64,000 bases of DNA from NCBI RefSeq assembly GCF_900112755.1, contig NZ_FOMW01000008.1, positions 164,985 to 228,984 on the forward strand. The letters run 5' to 3'. Numbering within the stretch: the first letter of the stretch is position 1; each line of letters starts with the position of its first letter. The DNA comes from Sulfitobacter brevis. GTDB lineage: Bacteria > Pseudomonadota > Alphaproteobacteria > Rhodobacterales > Rhodobacteraceae. Of the stretch, positions 9,027-19,000 are shown piece after piece. A model generated the notes under the pieces. That model saw only the letters and a list, made by a program, of their open reading frames with translations, did no database searches and was not told the DNA's origin. The translations under genes were made by a program, and so were the position numbers.

Positions 9027-10285
9027 GCCTGAACCACCACCGTCTTTCCAACGGCTTCCGCATCGTCACCGAACACATGCCCGGACTGGCCTCGGCCTCT
9101 ATCGGGATTTGGGTCAATGCTGGCGGACGTCATGAGACGCCCAACCAAAACGGCATCGCGCATTTTCTTGAGCATATGGCTTTCAAGGGCACCGCGCGCC
9201 GCACCTCGCTGCAAATTGCCGAGGCGATCGAAGATGTGGGCGGTTATATCAACGCCTATACCTCGCGCGAAGTCACTGCCTATTACGTGCGGGTTCTGGA
9301 AAATGACGTGGCGTTGGGGCTTGATGTGATTGCCGATATCTTGCGCAATCCGATCCTTGATGACAGCGAGATCGAGGTCGAGCGCGGTGTGATCCTGCAA
9401 GAAATCGGTCAGGCGCTTGATACGCCAGATGACGTGATATTTGACTGGTTGCAGGAAGAAGCCTATCCGGACCAGCCCATCGGGCGTACCATTCTCGGCC
9501 CCGCAGAACGGGTCTCGGCCTTCAACCGCGAAGACCTGAAAACCTTCATCGCTGATCATTACGGCCCCGAACAAATGATCCTCTCGGCGGCGGGCGCCGT
9601 TGACCACGACCAGATTGTGAAACTGGCCGAAGAGCTTTTTGGCGATATGCCCGCCAAACCGCTGTTCGAAGTCGATGTCGCACGGTTCAGAGGGGGCGAG
9701 ATGCGGCAGGTGAAAACGCTGGAGCAAGCCCACTTCGCGCTTGGCTTTGAGTCCCCCGGTTACCGCGCCGAAGACATCTATATCGCCCAGATTTACGCCT
9801 CGGCGCTCGGCGGCGGCATGTCGTCACGGCTGTTCCAGGAAATCCGCGAAAACCGTGGCCTGTGCTATACGATCTTTGCCCAAGCAGGCGCCTATGCTGA
9901 CACGGGCATGATGACGATCTACGCCGGCACTTCTGCCGAACAGCTGCCCGATCTTGCTGGCATCACCATCGACGAGATGAAACGCGCCGCCAGTGATATG
10001 TCTCCTGCCGAGGTCGCCCGCGCCCGTGCGCAGATGAAGGCAGGCCTGTTGATGGGGCTGGAGAGCCCGTCAAACCGTGCCGAACGTCTGGCCCGTCTGA
10101 TGCAGATCTGGGACCGTATTCCGCCGCTGGAAGAAACCATCGCACAAATCGACGCGGTCACCACCGGCGACGTGCGCGATTTTGCCCAGACCATGGCCGC
10201 TACCGCCCCCGCCGCTTTGGCGCTTTACGGTCCGGTCGAGGGTGCCCCGACTCTGGCCCAGCTTCAGGAGCGTCGCGCCGCCTGA
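9023..10285 (+). CDS. M16 family zinc peptidase (processing-peptidase type)
   Basis: 420-residue single M16 unit related to the mitochondrial processing peptidase beta subunit. The inverted zinc motif HFLEHMAFKG (HxxEH) is intact near residue 46, and the third ligand glutamate lies in the following IEVERGVILQEI helix. The C-terminal half shows the family's conserved SSRLFQEIRENRGLCY segment. The start overlaps the thrC stop and the stop overlaps the next gene by one base. The thrC-peptidase pairing is widespread in alphaproteobacteria. The physiological substrate is unknown. Confidence 0.93.
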   Translation: MSLNHHRLSNGFRIVTEHMPGLASASIGIWVNAGGRHETPNQNGIAHFLEHMAFKGTARRTSLQIAEAIEDVGGYINAYTSREVTAYYVRVLENDVALGLDVIADILRNPILDDSEIEVERGVILQEIGQALDTPDDVIFDWLQEEAYPDQPIGRTILGPAERVSAFNREDLKTFIADHYGPEQMILSAAGAVDHDQIVKLAEELFGDMPAKPLFEVDVARFRGGEMRQVKTLEQAHFALGFESPGYRAEDIYIAQIYASALGGGMSSRLFQEIRENRGLCYTIFAQAGAYADTGMMTIYAGTSAEQLPDLAGITIDEMKRAASDMSPAEVARARAQMKAGLLMGLESPSNRAERLARLMQIWDRIPPLEETIAQIDAVTTGDVRDFAQTMAATAPAALALYGPVEGAPTLAQLQERRAA

Positions 10286-10869
10286 TGCTGCTCCTGAAAC
10301 GCAAACTCAAGGTCGAGACGGAGCGGCTGACCCTGCGTCCGCCAATCCACTCAGACTTTCGGGCGTGGACAGCGTTGAGGACCAACAGCGAGAACTTCCT
10401 CACGCCGTGGGAGCCGACATGGGCTGCCGATCATCTAACCCGCAAGGCGTTTACCAATAGAGTCTACTGGGCGCAGCGGTCGGTCTCGGCGGGAACCGCG
10501 ATGCCGCTCTTCCTGATCCGCCGCAGCGATCAAACGCTCATCGGTGCCATCACCCTCGACAATATTCGCCGCGGTCCGGCCCAAGCGGGCACTCTGGGAT
10601 ATTGGACAGGTGCACCCTTTGCCCGCCAAGGTTTCATGCGCGAAGCCATCGAAGCGGTGGTGCACCAAGCCTTCAACCGCCTAGATCTGTCGCGGATTGA
10701 AGCTGCTTGTCTGCCAGAGAACGCTGCCTCGCGCGGCTTGTTGGAAAAATCGGGCTTCAAATACGAGGGCGTCGCTCAAAGCTATCTGCAAATCGATGGC
10801 CGCTGGCGCACCCACGTCCTCTATGCCGCCTTGCGCAAAGACCGTCGCGGCAAATCCGAAGCAGGTTAA
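10285..10869 (+). CDS. GNAT acetyltransferase, RimJ/RimL type
   Basis: 194 residues of GNAT fold. Conserved features include the N-terminal ETERLTLRPPIHSDF, the acetyl-CoA loop region around GYWTGAPFARQGFMREA, and the C-terminal ARGLL-like segment (AASRGLLEKSGFKYEG). This subgroup acetylates protein N-termini, classically ribosomal proteins S5 and L12. It is coupled to the upstream peptidase by a one-base overlap of the stop and ATG. The target in this organism cannot be assigned from sequence. Confidence 0.88.
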   Translation: MLLLKRKLKVETERLTLRPPIHSDFRAWTALRTNSENFLTPWEPTWAADHLTRKAFTNRVYWAQRSVSAGTAMPLFLIRRSDQTLIGAITLDNIRRGPAQAGTLGYWTGAPFARQGFMREAIEAVVHQAFNRLDLSRIEAACLPENAASRGLLEKSGFKYEGVAQSYLQIDGRWRTHVLYAALRKDRRGKSEAG

Positions 10870-11029
10870 GCCCTCTTTTGGGCGTTAAATATCCCACGGG
10901 GGCGTGGGGGTGTGCCTCCCCCTACAAACATCTTAAAGTCGCGGCTCCTCATCGCGAACTATCCTCAACCTCACTTCCCGCTCAGATCATCCCTTGCATC
11001 CGCCCCCTAGCCGCAGGATCAATACACAC

Positions 11030-12448
11030 ATGAACTTGAACCCTGCTGATAGCGCCTTTGCCGCACGCCTCTCCGCCGATCTCGGTCCTGATATCCTGCG
11101 TCCCGCCGAGGCACGCTACCTCGAGGAACCGCGCGGTCTCTATGCAGGCCAGCAAGGTCTGCTGGCCCTGCCGCGTGATACGGCCGAGGTCGCGACCCTC
11201 ATTTGCCACGCCAATGACGCCCGCGTCGCGGTGATCCCTTATGGCGGGGGCACGGGACTGGTCGGCGGGCAGGTCATGCCCGAAGGTCCGACACCGCTGA
11301 TCGTGTCATTGGAACGAATGAATCGCCTGCGCGGCACATATCCGCAGGAAAACACCTTGATCGCCGAAGCCGGGATGATCCTCGCCGATGTTCAGGCCGC
11401 CGCCGAGGCAGCCGACCGGCTTTTCCCGCTGTCATTGGCTGCCGAAGGCTCGGCGCGGATCGGCGGAAATCTGGCGACCAACGCGGGCGGTACCGGCGTG
11501 CTGCGCTATGGCAATGCCCGCGACCTCTGTCTGGGGTTGGAGGCCGTACTGCCGGACGGGAAAATCTGGAACGGGCTGACCCGCCTGCGCAAGAACAATA
11601 CCGGCTATGATCTGCGCCATCTGCTGATTGGCGCCGAAGGAACGCTCGGCATTATTACCGCTGCAGCTCTCAAACTCTTTTCGCCGCCCGCCCAAACCGG
11701 CACAGCGCTTATGATTGTCGACAGCCCCGCCGCCGCTTTGGCGCTATTGGCGCAGGCCCGCAGCCAGTTGGGCGAGATGGTCAGCGCCTTCGAATTGATG
11801 CATCGCCAAGGCTACGACTTCCTCGCCGAAAAACTCCCCGAAATTCGCCAGCCGTTTGACGCGCCACCAGAGTGGAGCGTTTTGATCGATGTCGGTGTCA
11901 GCGGTGGCATTAATCCATCGGAAGCGCTCGAAACCCTGTTTGCCAGTGGCATGGAGGCGGGCTTGGTCCACGACGGACTGATCGCGCAAAACCGCCAACA
12001 GGCTGATGATTTCTGGCGGATCCGGGAAATGATCCCCGAGGCAAACCGGCTCATCGGCTCGGTTTCGAGCCACGATATCTCGGTGCCGCTCGGGGCGCTG
12101 GCTGACTTCATCAAACAAGCGGGTGCACGCGTCGCCGCAATCGGGGATTTTCGCATCAATTGCTTTGGCCATGTTGGCGATGGCAACCTACACTACAATG
12201 TCTTTCCACAGGTGGGCAAAGCCCGCGACGAGCATGATGGCCAGCGCGATGGCATCAAACGCGCGGTGCATGATCTTGTCGATGAACTTGGCGGCTCGGT
12301 CAGTGCCGAACACGGTATCGGGCGGGTCAAGGTCGGCGATCTGGAGCGCTACGGTGATCCGGCGAAACTGTCGGCAATGCGCGCTATCAAAGCGGCGCTT
12401 GATCCAAACGGCATTATGAACCCCGGTGCGGTTCTGCGCGCAGGGTAA
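11030..12448 (+). CDS. FAD-binding 2-hydroxyacid dehydrogenase, GlcD/D2HGDH type
   Basis: 472-residue vanillyl-alcohol-oxidase-fold flavoprotein. The pyrophosphate-binding loop is PYGGGTGLVGGQV, followed by GGNLATNAGGTGVLRYG, and the C-terminal substrate/metal segment is CFGHVGDGNLHYNV. Related enzymes oxidise D-lactate, glycolate or D-2-hydroxyglutarate. The start is ATG 11030 behind a GCAGGA ribosome site; the frame is open further upstream but without a better start. It stands alone between the acetyltransferase and the convergent apt gene, and no GlcE/GlcF partners are nearby. The exact substrate is not resolved; D-2-hydroxyglutarate is a fair guess. Confidence 0.9.
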   Translation: MNLNPADSAFAARLSADLGPDILRPAEARYLEEPRGLYAGQQGLLALPRDTAEVATLICHANDARVAVIPYGGGTGLVGGQVMPEGPTPLIVSLERMNRLRGTYPQENTLIAEAGMILADVQAAAEAADRLFPLSLAAEGSARIGGNLATNAGGTGVLRYGNARDLCLGLEAVLPDGKIWNGLTRLRKNNTGYDLRHLLIGAEGTLGIITAAALKLFSPPAQTGTALMIVDSPAAALALLAQARSQLGEMVSAFELMHRQGYDFLAEKLPEIRQPFDAPPEWSVLIDVGVSGGINPSEALETLFASGMEAGLVHDGLIAQNRQQADDFWRIREMIPEANRLIGSVSSHDISVPLGALADFIKQAGARVAAIGDFRINCFGHVGDGNLHYNVFPQVGKARDEHDGQRDGIKRAVHDLVDELGGSVSAEHGIGRVKVGDLERYGDPAKLSAMRAIKAALDPNGIMNPGAVLRAG

Positions 12449-12472
12449 GGGAAGAGGGCGCGCCTCTTCCCT
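12448..12472. terminator. Bidirectional terminator between convergent genes
   Basis: A perfect 10-bp stem pairs AGGGAAGAGG (12448-12457) with CCTCTTCCCT (12463-12472) around a GCGCG loop. It sits exactly between the convergent FAD-dehydrogenase and apt genes and can serve both strands. Confidence 0.7.
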
Positions 12473-12484
12473 GTGAGGCTTAGT

Positions 12485-13015
12485 TTAGTGGCCGTCGAAG
12501 GCGCACAAAGCGTTCACTTCCATGCCCATCGCCTCCAACCGCTTGCGGCCACCAAGTTCTGGCAGATCAATGATAAACGCGGTCGAGACGATCTCTCCGC
12601 CCAAGCGTTCGATCAACTTGATGCCCGCCTCGGCTGTGCCACCGGTGGCCAGCAGGTCATCGACCACCAGCACCTTTTCACCGGGTTTGATGGCGTCGTC
12701 GTGAATTTCCACGATTGCCTCACCGTATTCCAGTTTGTAATCCTGACTGATTGTCCGCCCGGGCAGCTTGCCCTTCTTGCGGATCGGGACAAACCCCACC
12801 GAGAGTTGGTGCGCAATCGCGCCGCCGAGGATAAATCCGCGTGCCTCCAGCCCCACCACTTTATCAATGTCGATACCCGCATAGGGATGCAACATCTGGT
12901 CAATCGCCATGCGAAACCCACGCGGATCGGCGAAAAGCGTGGTCACGTCGCGAAACATGATCCCTTCGTGCGGGAAATCGACGATGGTGCGGATGTAGTC
13001 CTGAACCTGTTTCAT
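12485..13015 (-). CDS. apt: Adenine phosphoribosyltransferase
   Basis: 176-residue type I phosphoribosyltransferase that salvages adenine to AMP using PRPP. The PRPP-binding signature [14 protein letters not shown] is intact near residue 120. The N-terminus [19 protein letters not shown] is typical, so the start is placed at 13015 and not at the upstream in-frame codon at 13120, whose extra 35 residues do not resemble the family. The gene is monocistronic and convergent with the FAD dehydrogenase. Confidence 0.95.
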   Translation of the reverse strand: MKQVQDYIRTIVDFPHEGIMFRDVTTLFADPRGFRMAIDQMLHPYAGIDIDKVVGLEARGFILGGAIAHQLSVGFVPIRKKGKLPGRTISQDYKLEYGEAIVEIHDDAIKPGEKVLVVDDLLATGGTAEAGIKLIERLGGEIVSTAFIIDLPELGGRKRLEAMGMEVNALCAFDGH

Positions 13016-13158
13016 GAGGGGGCTCCTGCGCGCAAAGGCAATGATCGTTAAACGCCGCAAAGGCGCCAAAACAGTGAATGACAGGTAAACCAAATGACAG
13101 CATCGCCCGACGGGACGCAACCGCGAATTTCGCTAGCAGAGCCCGGGGCGCTGACCGT

Positions 13159-13611
13159 TTAGCCCTTCAGCGGAGCATCGGTCTTGATTCGACGCAGCAC
13201 AACATTGGTCTGGGCCGAGTTCACCGCGGGTTGGGTAAACAAAAACCCTTCGAGAAAATCGTTATAGGCCTCGATGTCGCGGCAGATCACCCGCAGGTGA
13301 TAGTCGGCCTGACCGGTGGTGGCATAGCAATCTGTGACCTCGTCACGGCCCAACACGGCCTTGATAAACCGCTCCAGCGCGGGGGCGTCATGGCGCGTTA
13401 GATGCACATGCACGATGGCCTCGAAACTCAGCCCCATCTTGGCCGGATCGACGACAGCGGCATAGCGGGTGATCACCCCCGCATCCTCCAACGCCTTGAC
13501 CCGCCGCCAACAGGCCGAGGCGGAAATGTTTAACCGCTCCGCCAGTTGCGCATTGGGCAGGCGCGAATCTTGTTGCAGCAGCAAAAGCAGTGTGGTGTCA
13601 GTCGCGTCCAT
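13159..13611 (-). CDS. Lrp/AsnC family transcriptional regulator
   Basis: 150 residues with an N-terminal helix-turn-helix (residues about 5-50, including LPNAQLAERLNISASACWRR) and a C-terminal RAM/AsnC effector domain. These proteins sense amino acids and form octamers. It is divergent from the indolepyruvate oxidoreductase gene, with 137 bp between the start codons, so control of that amino-acid-degrading enzyme is likely. The effector is probably an aromatic or branched amino acid; this is inferred from context only. Confidence 0.93.
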   Translation of the reverse strand: MDATDTTLLLLLQQDSRLPNAQLAERLNISASACWRRVKALEDAGVITRYAAVVDPAKMGLSFEAIVHVHLTRHDAPALERFIKAVLGRDEVTDCYATTGQADYHLRVICRDIEAYNDFLEGFLFTQPAVNSAQTNVVLRRIKTDAPLKG

Positions 13612-13748
13612 ATCGGGCCTTTGGTGAATTTTTCCGTTGTGCGTTCCAATTGAGAAATGTTTACCCGATAGTCAGGCGTAGGGCTACAGGAATAGATGCG
13701 TAAATCCACCAATGGTGGTGTAGGCTCGTCATTCAGGAGGCCCTTGCC

Positions 13749-16700
13749 ATGACCAAACCCGACCACACATTCGCGACCTATCAACTGGAAGACCGCTATG
13801 CGCAGCCGCGCGGGCGGGTGTTTCTGACCGGCACCCAAGCCTTGGTGCGGATCATGCTGGATCAGGCGCGGCGCGACCGCGAGGCGGGGCTCAACACTGC
13901 CGGGTTCGTGTCGGGGTATCGCGGGTCTCCTCTGGGGGGCTTGGATCAGGAAATGTGGCGCGTCGGCAAGCGGCTGGAAGCGGCCCGCGTCAAATTCCTG
14001 CCTGCCGTGAACGAAGACCTCGGTGCCACCGCCGTTTTAGGCGCACAGCAGGCCCATCTTGATCCGCATTGCGAGGTCGAGGGTGTGTTTTCGATGTGGT
14101 ATGGCAAGGGGCCGGGGGTGGACCGGTCCGGTGATGCGCTGAAGCACGGTAACGCCTATGGCTCCGCGCCCAAGGGCGGCGTGCTGGTGGTGGCGGGGGA
14201 TGACCACGGTTGCGTGTCCTCCTCCATGCCGCACCAATCCGATGTCGCCTTCATGTCGTGGTTCATGCCGACGCTGAACCCTGCCTCGGTCGCCGAATTC
14301 CAGAGCTTTGGTGAATACGGTTTTGCCCTGTCGCGGTTCTCCGGCACCTGGGTCGGTTTCAAGGCGATTTCTGAGACGGTGGAGAGCGGGGCGTCGGTCG
14401 ATCTCGCGCCGGACCGTGTGTTCGTGCAACCCGACTACACCGCGCCGCAGGGAGGCTTGCACGTGCGCTTGGGCGATCTGCCGTCGCCCGCGATTGAAAC
14501 GCGTATTCACGACAAGCTTGAGGCGGTGCGTGCCTTTGTCGAAGCGAACCCGATCGACCGCCATATCTATGAAATCAAGGACGCGGCTTATGGTATCGTG
14601 ACCACGGGGAAAGGCCACCTTGATACGATGGAGGCGCTGCGTCTGCTGGGGCTGGACGAAGCGAAATGCCGCGATCTGGGCATCGATATCTATAAGGTCG
14701 GCATGGTCTGGCCGCTGGCAGTGCGCGATGCGCTGGATTTTGTAAAAGCCAAGCGCGAAGTGCTGGTGATCGAGGAAAAGCGCGGCATCATCGAAAGCCA
14801 GTTCAAGGAGGCTTTCTATGACTGGCCCGGCTCCAAACCGGCGCGGATGGTCGGCAAGCACGACGAGAATCTCGAAGAGCTGATTCCGTGGACGGGAGAG
14901 CTGTCGCCGCTCTTGCTGGTGCCGGTGATCGCCGCGCGGCTGGATGCGTTTTTCCCCGAAGAAAAGCTATTGGAGAAAGCCCGCGCGTTGACCGACACGC
15001 CGCCGGTGTTGCTCAATGTCGCTGGGGCCACGCGCACGCCCTATTTCTGCTCGGGCTGTCCGCATAATACCTCGACCAAGGTGCCCGAGGGCTCCACCGC
15101 GAATTCCGGCATCGGTTGCCATGTGATGGCGAGCTGGATGGACCGCGACACCGCCGGATTTGCCCAGATGGGCGGCGAAGGCGTGCCGTGGATCGCAACC
15201 TCGCTGTTCAATGGCGGCAAGCATGTCTTCCAGAATTTGGGCGAGGGTACGTGGTATCATTCGGGCAGTCTCGCGATCCGGCAGGCGGTCGCGGCCAAGG
15301 CGAACATCACTTACAAGATACTTTACAACGACGCTGTGGCGATGACCGGCGGGCAACCCGTCGATGGTCCTGTTTCGGTCAGCTGCATCGCACAGGCAGC
15401 ACGGGCCGAAGGCATTGCGCAGATCGCCGTGGTCTCCGATCAGCCCGAGAAGTTTGTGAAGGCGGATTTCCCCGGCGATACCAGTTTTGACCATCGGCGC
15501 GACCTCGACACTGTGCAGCGCGAGTTGCGCGAGATTCCGGGCGTGACGGTACTGATTTACGAGCAAACCTGCGCGACTGAAAAGCGCCGCAAGCGCAAAC
15601 GCGGGACGATGGAGGACCCGAAGAAATTCGTTATGATCAATGATCTGGTCTGCGAAGGCTGCGGCGATTGCAGCCTTGAGAGTAATTGTCTGAGTGTGGA
15701 GCCCATAAAAACCGAGTTTGGCACCAAACGGAAAATTAACCAGTCGACCTGTAACAAGGATTATTCCTGCCTCAACGGGTTCTGCCCGTCTTTTGTGACT
15801 ATTGAGGGCGGCACGCGGCGTAAGAAAGCCGGTGCTGGATTGGATGCAGAGGCGCTCGCGGCAGATTTGCCGCAGCCCCCGCTGCCGACGTTGGATCGGC
15901 CATACGATCTGCTGGTGACAGGTGTTGGCGGCACGGGTGTTGTAACGGTGGGGGCGTTGATTTCAATGGCGGCCCATCTGGAAGGCAAAGGCTCCAGCGT
16001 GCTGGATTTCACTGGCTTTGCGCAGAAATTCGGGACCGTTCTGGGCTATGTCCGCTTGGCCGCGAGCCCGCGCGACGTACATCAGGTGCGCATCGGGCAG
16101 GGTGCGGCGGATGCAGTTATCGGCTGCGATATGGTGGTAAGCTCTGCGCCCAAGGCTTCGGCGCATTACCGGCGTGGCACCCGCGTGGTGCTGAACCGTG
16201 CCGAGATGCCGACAGGTGATCTGGTGCTCAACCGCGATGCTGATCTGGCGATCGACCAGCGCGAACAGGTGGTGGTTCAGGCAGTGGGCGCGCAGAATGT
16301 GCAGGCCTTTGATGCCAACGCGATGGCCGAACGGTTAATGGGCGATGCAGTGTTTGCCAACGTGATGATGCTCGGCTTTGCGTGGCAGCAGGGCTTGGTG
16401 CCGGTGTCGCTGACAGCGCTTTATCAGGCGATCGAGCTGAACGGCGTGGCACCTGAGAAGAACAAGTCGGCCTTTGCTTTTGGCCGTGTTATGGCTGCAA
16501 ATCCAGACGCGCTGAACGCGCCGCAAGAGGTGCAGGGCGAAGAGACTGTGGCGGACCTGATCGCCCGTCGCATGGCCTTTTTGACCGACTACCAGAACGA
16601 CGCTTATGCGGCGCGTTATAAGGCGCGGCTGGACGCTGTGACCCCGCATCTGACCGACGACCAACAGCGTTTAGCGGCGACATCGCTGTTCAAGCTGATG

Positions 16701-17150
16701 GCCTATAAGGACGAGTACGAGGTTGCACGTCTCCACACGCAGACCGGATTTGACACGCGCATCGCTGATGCTTTCGAAGGCGACTATAAGGTGCATTACC
16801 ACCTCGCACCGCCGATGTGGCCGACGGGCAAAGACACCCGCGGCAGGCCGTTTAAACGCAAGTTCGGCCCGTGGATGGGCGCGGCCTTCAAAGTATTGGC
16901 CAAGATGAAACCGCTGCGCGGCACCTGGGCCGATATCTTCGGCTATGGCGCAGACCGCAAGCTGGAGGTCGCCTTGATTGCGTGGTTCGAAGGGGTGCTG
17001 GATCAAGTCGCGCAGACGGATATGGACGATGTGACCAAGAGCAAACTGCTTGTCGCGCCAATGGAAATTCGCGGCTACGGTCCGGTGAAAGAGGCTGCCG
17101 CGCACCGCGTTCAGGGTGAGGTCGCGGCACTGTTGGCTGTGTCTATTTAA
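13749..17150 (+). CDS. Indolepyruvate ferredoxin oxidoreductase, fused alpha-beta type
   Basis: 1133-residue single-chain 2-oxoacid oxidoreductase that oxidatively decarboxylates aryl pyruvates from aromatic amino-acid transamination to acyl-CoA. The N-terminal half holds the pyrimidine and core/TPP domains (GFVSGYRGSPLGGLDQE near residue 55 and the SGCPHN motif near residue 436). A cysteine cluster CEGCGDCSLESNC near residue 634 binds an iron-sulfur centre. The C-terminal gamma-type domain begins at GVGGTGVVTVGAL near residue 725. An AGGAGG-like site (AGGAGGCCCTTGCC) precedes the ATG. Full-length fused forms of this size are normal in proteobacteria. The divergent Lrp gene is the likely regulator. 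Confidence 0.94.
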   Translation: MTKPDHTFATYQLEDRYAQPRGRVFLTGTQALVRIMLDQARRDREAGLNTAGFVSGYRGSPLGGLDQEMWRVGKRLEAARVKFLPAVNEDLGATAVLGAQQAHLDPHCEVEGVFSMWYGKGPGVDRSGDALKHGNAYGSAPKGGVLVVAGDDHGCVSSSMPHQSDVAFMSWFMPTLNPASVAEFQSFGEYGFALSRFSGTWVGFKAISETVESGASVDLAPDRVFVQPDYTAPQGGLHVRLGDLPSPAIETRIHDKLEAVRAFVEANPIDRHIYEIKDAAYGIVTTGKGHLDTMEALRLLGLDEAKCRDLGIDIYKVGMVWPLAVRDALDFVKAKREVLVIEEKRGIIESQFKEAFYDWPGSKPARMVGKHDENLEELIPWTGELSPLLLVPVIAARLDAFFPEEKLLEKARALTDTPPVLLNVAGATRTPYFCSGCPHNTSTKVPEGSTANSGIGCHVMASWMDRDTAGFAQMGGEGVPWIATSLFNGGKHVFQNLGEGTWYHSGSLAIRQAVAAKANITYKILYNDAVAMTGGQPVDGPVSVSCIAQAARAEGIAQIAVVSDQPEKFVKADFPGDTSFDHRRDLDTVQRELREIPGVTVLIYEQTCATEKRRKRKRGTMEDPKKFVMINDLVCEGCGDCSLESNCLSVEPIKTEFGTKRKINQSTCNKDYSCLNGFCPSFVTIEGGTRRKKAGAGLDAEALAADLPQPPLPTLDRPYDLLVTGVGGTGVVTVGALISMAAHLEGKGSSVLDFTGFAQKFGTVLGYVRLAASPRDVHQVRIGQGAADAVIGCDMVVSSAPKASAHYRRGTRVVLNRAEMPTGDLVLNRDADLAIDQREQVVVQAVGAQNVQAFDANAMAERLMGDAVFANVMMLGFAWQQGLVPVSLTALYQAIELNGVAPEKNKSAFAFGRVMAANPDALNAPQEVQGEETVADLIARRMAFLTDYQNDAYAARYKARLDAVTPHLTDDQQRLAATSLFKLMAYKDEYEVARLHTQTGFDTRIADAFEGDYKVHYHLAPPMWPTGKDTRGRPFKRKFGPWMGAAFKVLAKMKPLRGTWADIFGYGADRKLEVALIAWFEGVLDQVAQTDMDDVTKSKLLVAPMEIRGYGPVKEAAAHRVQGEVAALLAVSI

Positions 17151-17250
17151 ACGGGCGCATCGGCGGCGGCGTGCCTTGACAGCCCGCGCCCCGCTTGACA
17201 TTCCGGCGCTCCGTGGGCCCCATGCGCCCAACGTAAAGGAGTCTGAACCG

Positions 17251-18366
<1,116 letters not shown>

Positions 18367-18398
18367 TCCTCGTGGGCAACCGACATTGTTAAATAATA

Positions 18399-18433
18399 GC
18401 CGGTCCAACACCAGATGTAGGGCCGGTTTTTTT
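18399..18433 (+). terminator. Intrinsic terminator after adhI
   Basis: GCCGGTCC at 18399-18406 pairs with GGGCCGGT at 18420-18427 with one G-T pair, followed by a run of seven T. The shape is a standard rho-independent terminator. Confidence 0.82.
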
Positions 18434-18538
18434 GTGCCGCAATGCCCCACCGCTGACGCGGGGGAACGGCCAATGCGCGCTTTACACGCGGGCCTGTAGC
18501 TGTACCCTGAACCGACCAGTTTAGCAGGAGCCGCCCCC

Positions 18539-18997
18539 ATGCAACTTACCGTTAACGGAACCGCCCATGAGGTGGATGCAGAGGATGACATGCCGCTGCT
18601 CTGGGTGTTGCGCGACGAGCTTGGCATTACTGGTCCGAAATATGGCTGCGGGATTGCCCAATGCGGTGCGTGCACGGTGATGGTTGATGGTGTCGCTGTG
18701 CGCTCGTGCCAACTGGCGCTGGGCGATGTGGACGGCGAAGTCACCACCATCGAAGGGCTGGGTACGCCCGAAGCATTGCATGTGGTGCAAGCGGCTTGGG
18801 TGCAGCATCAGGTTGCGCAATGCGGCTATTGCCAGTCGGGGCAGATCGTTCAAGCGGCCTCCCTGCTTGATCTCAATCCCGAACCGACAGACGCCCAGAT
18901 TGACGCGGCGATGAGCGGTAATCTGTGCCGTTGCGGGACCTATCCGCGCATCCGCGCGGCGGTTCGCACCGCGGCCAACAAATTGCAGGGGGCCTGA
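18539..18997 (+). CDS. [2Fe-2S] subunit of a molybdenum hydroxylase (isoquinoline oxidoreductase alpha type)
   Basis: 152 residues of the XdhC/CoxS iron-sulfur subunit family. The plant-ferredoxin cluster is bound by the cysteines of [13 protein letters not shown], and the second, all-helical cluster by CGYCQSGQ and NLCRCGTY. It passes electrons from the molybdenum site toward the partner cytochrome. The stop is three bases before the large subunit start and a ribosome site CAGGAG precedes the ATG. The closest well-known relative is the small subunit of isoquinoline 1-oxidoreductase. Confidence 0.93.
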   Translation: MQLTVNGTAHEVDAEDDMPLLWVLRDELGITGPKYGCGIAQCGACTVMVDGVAVRSCQLALGDVDGEVTTIEGLGTPEALHVVQAAWVQHQVAQCGYCQSGQIVQAASLLDLNPEPTDAQIDAAMSGNLCRCGTYPRIRAAVRTAANKLQGA

Positions 18998-19000
18998 ACC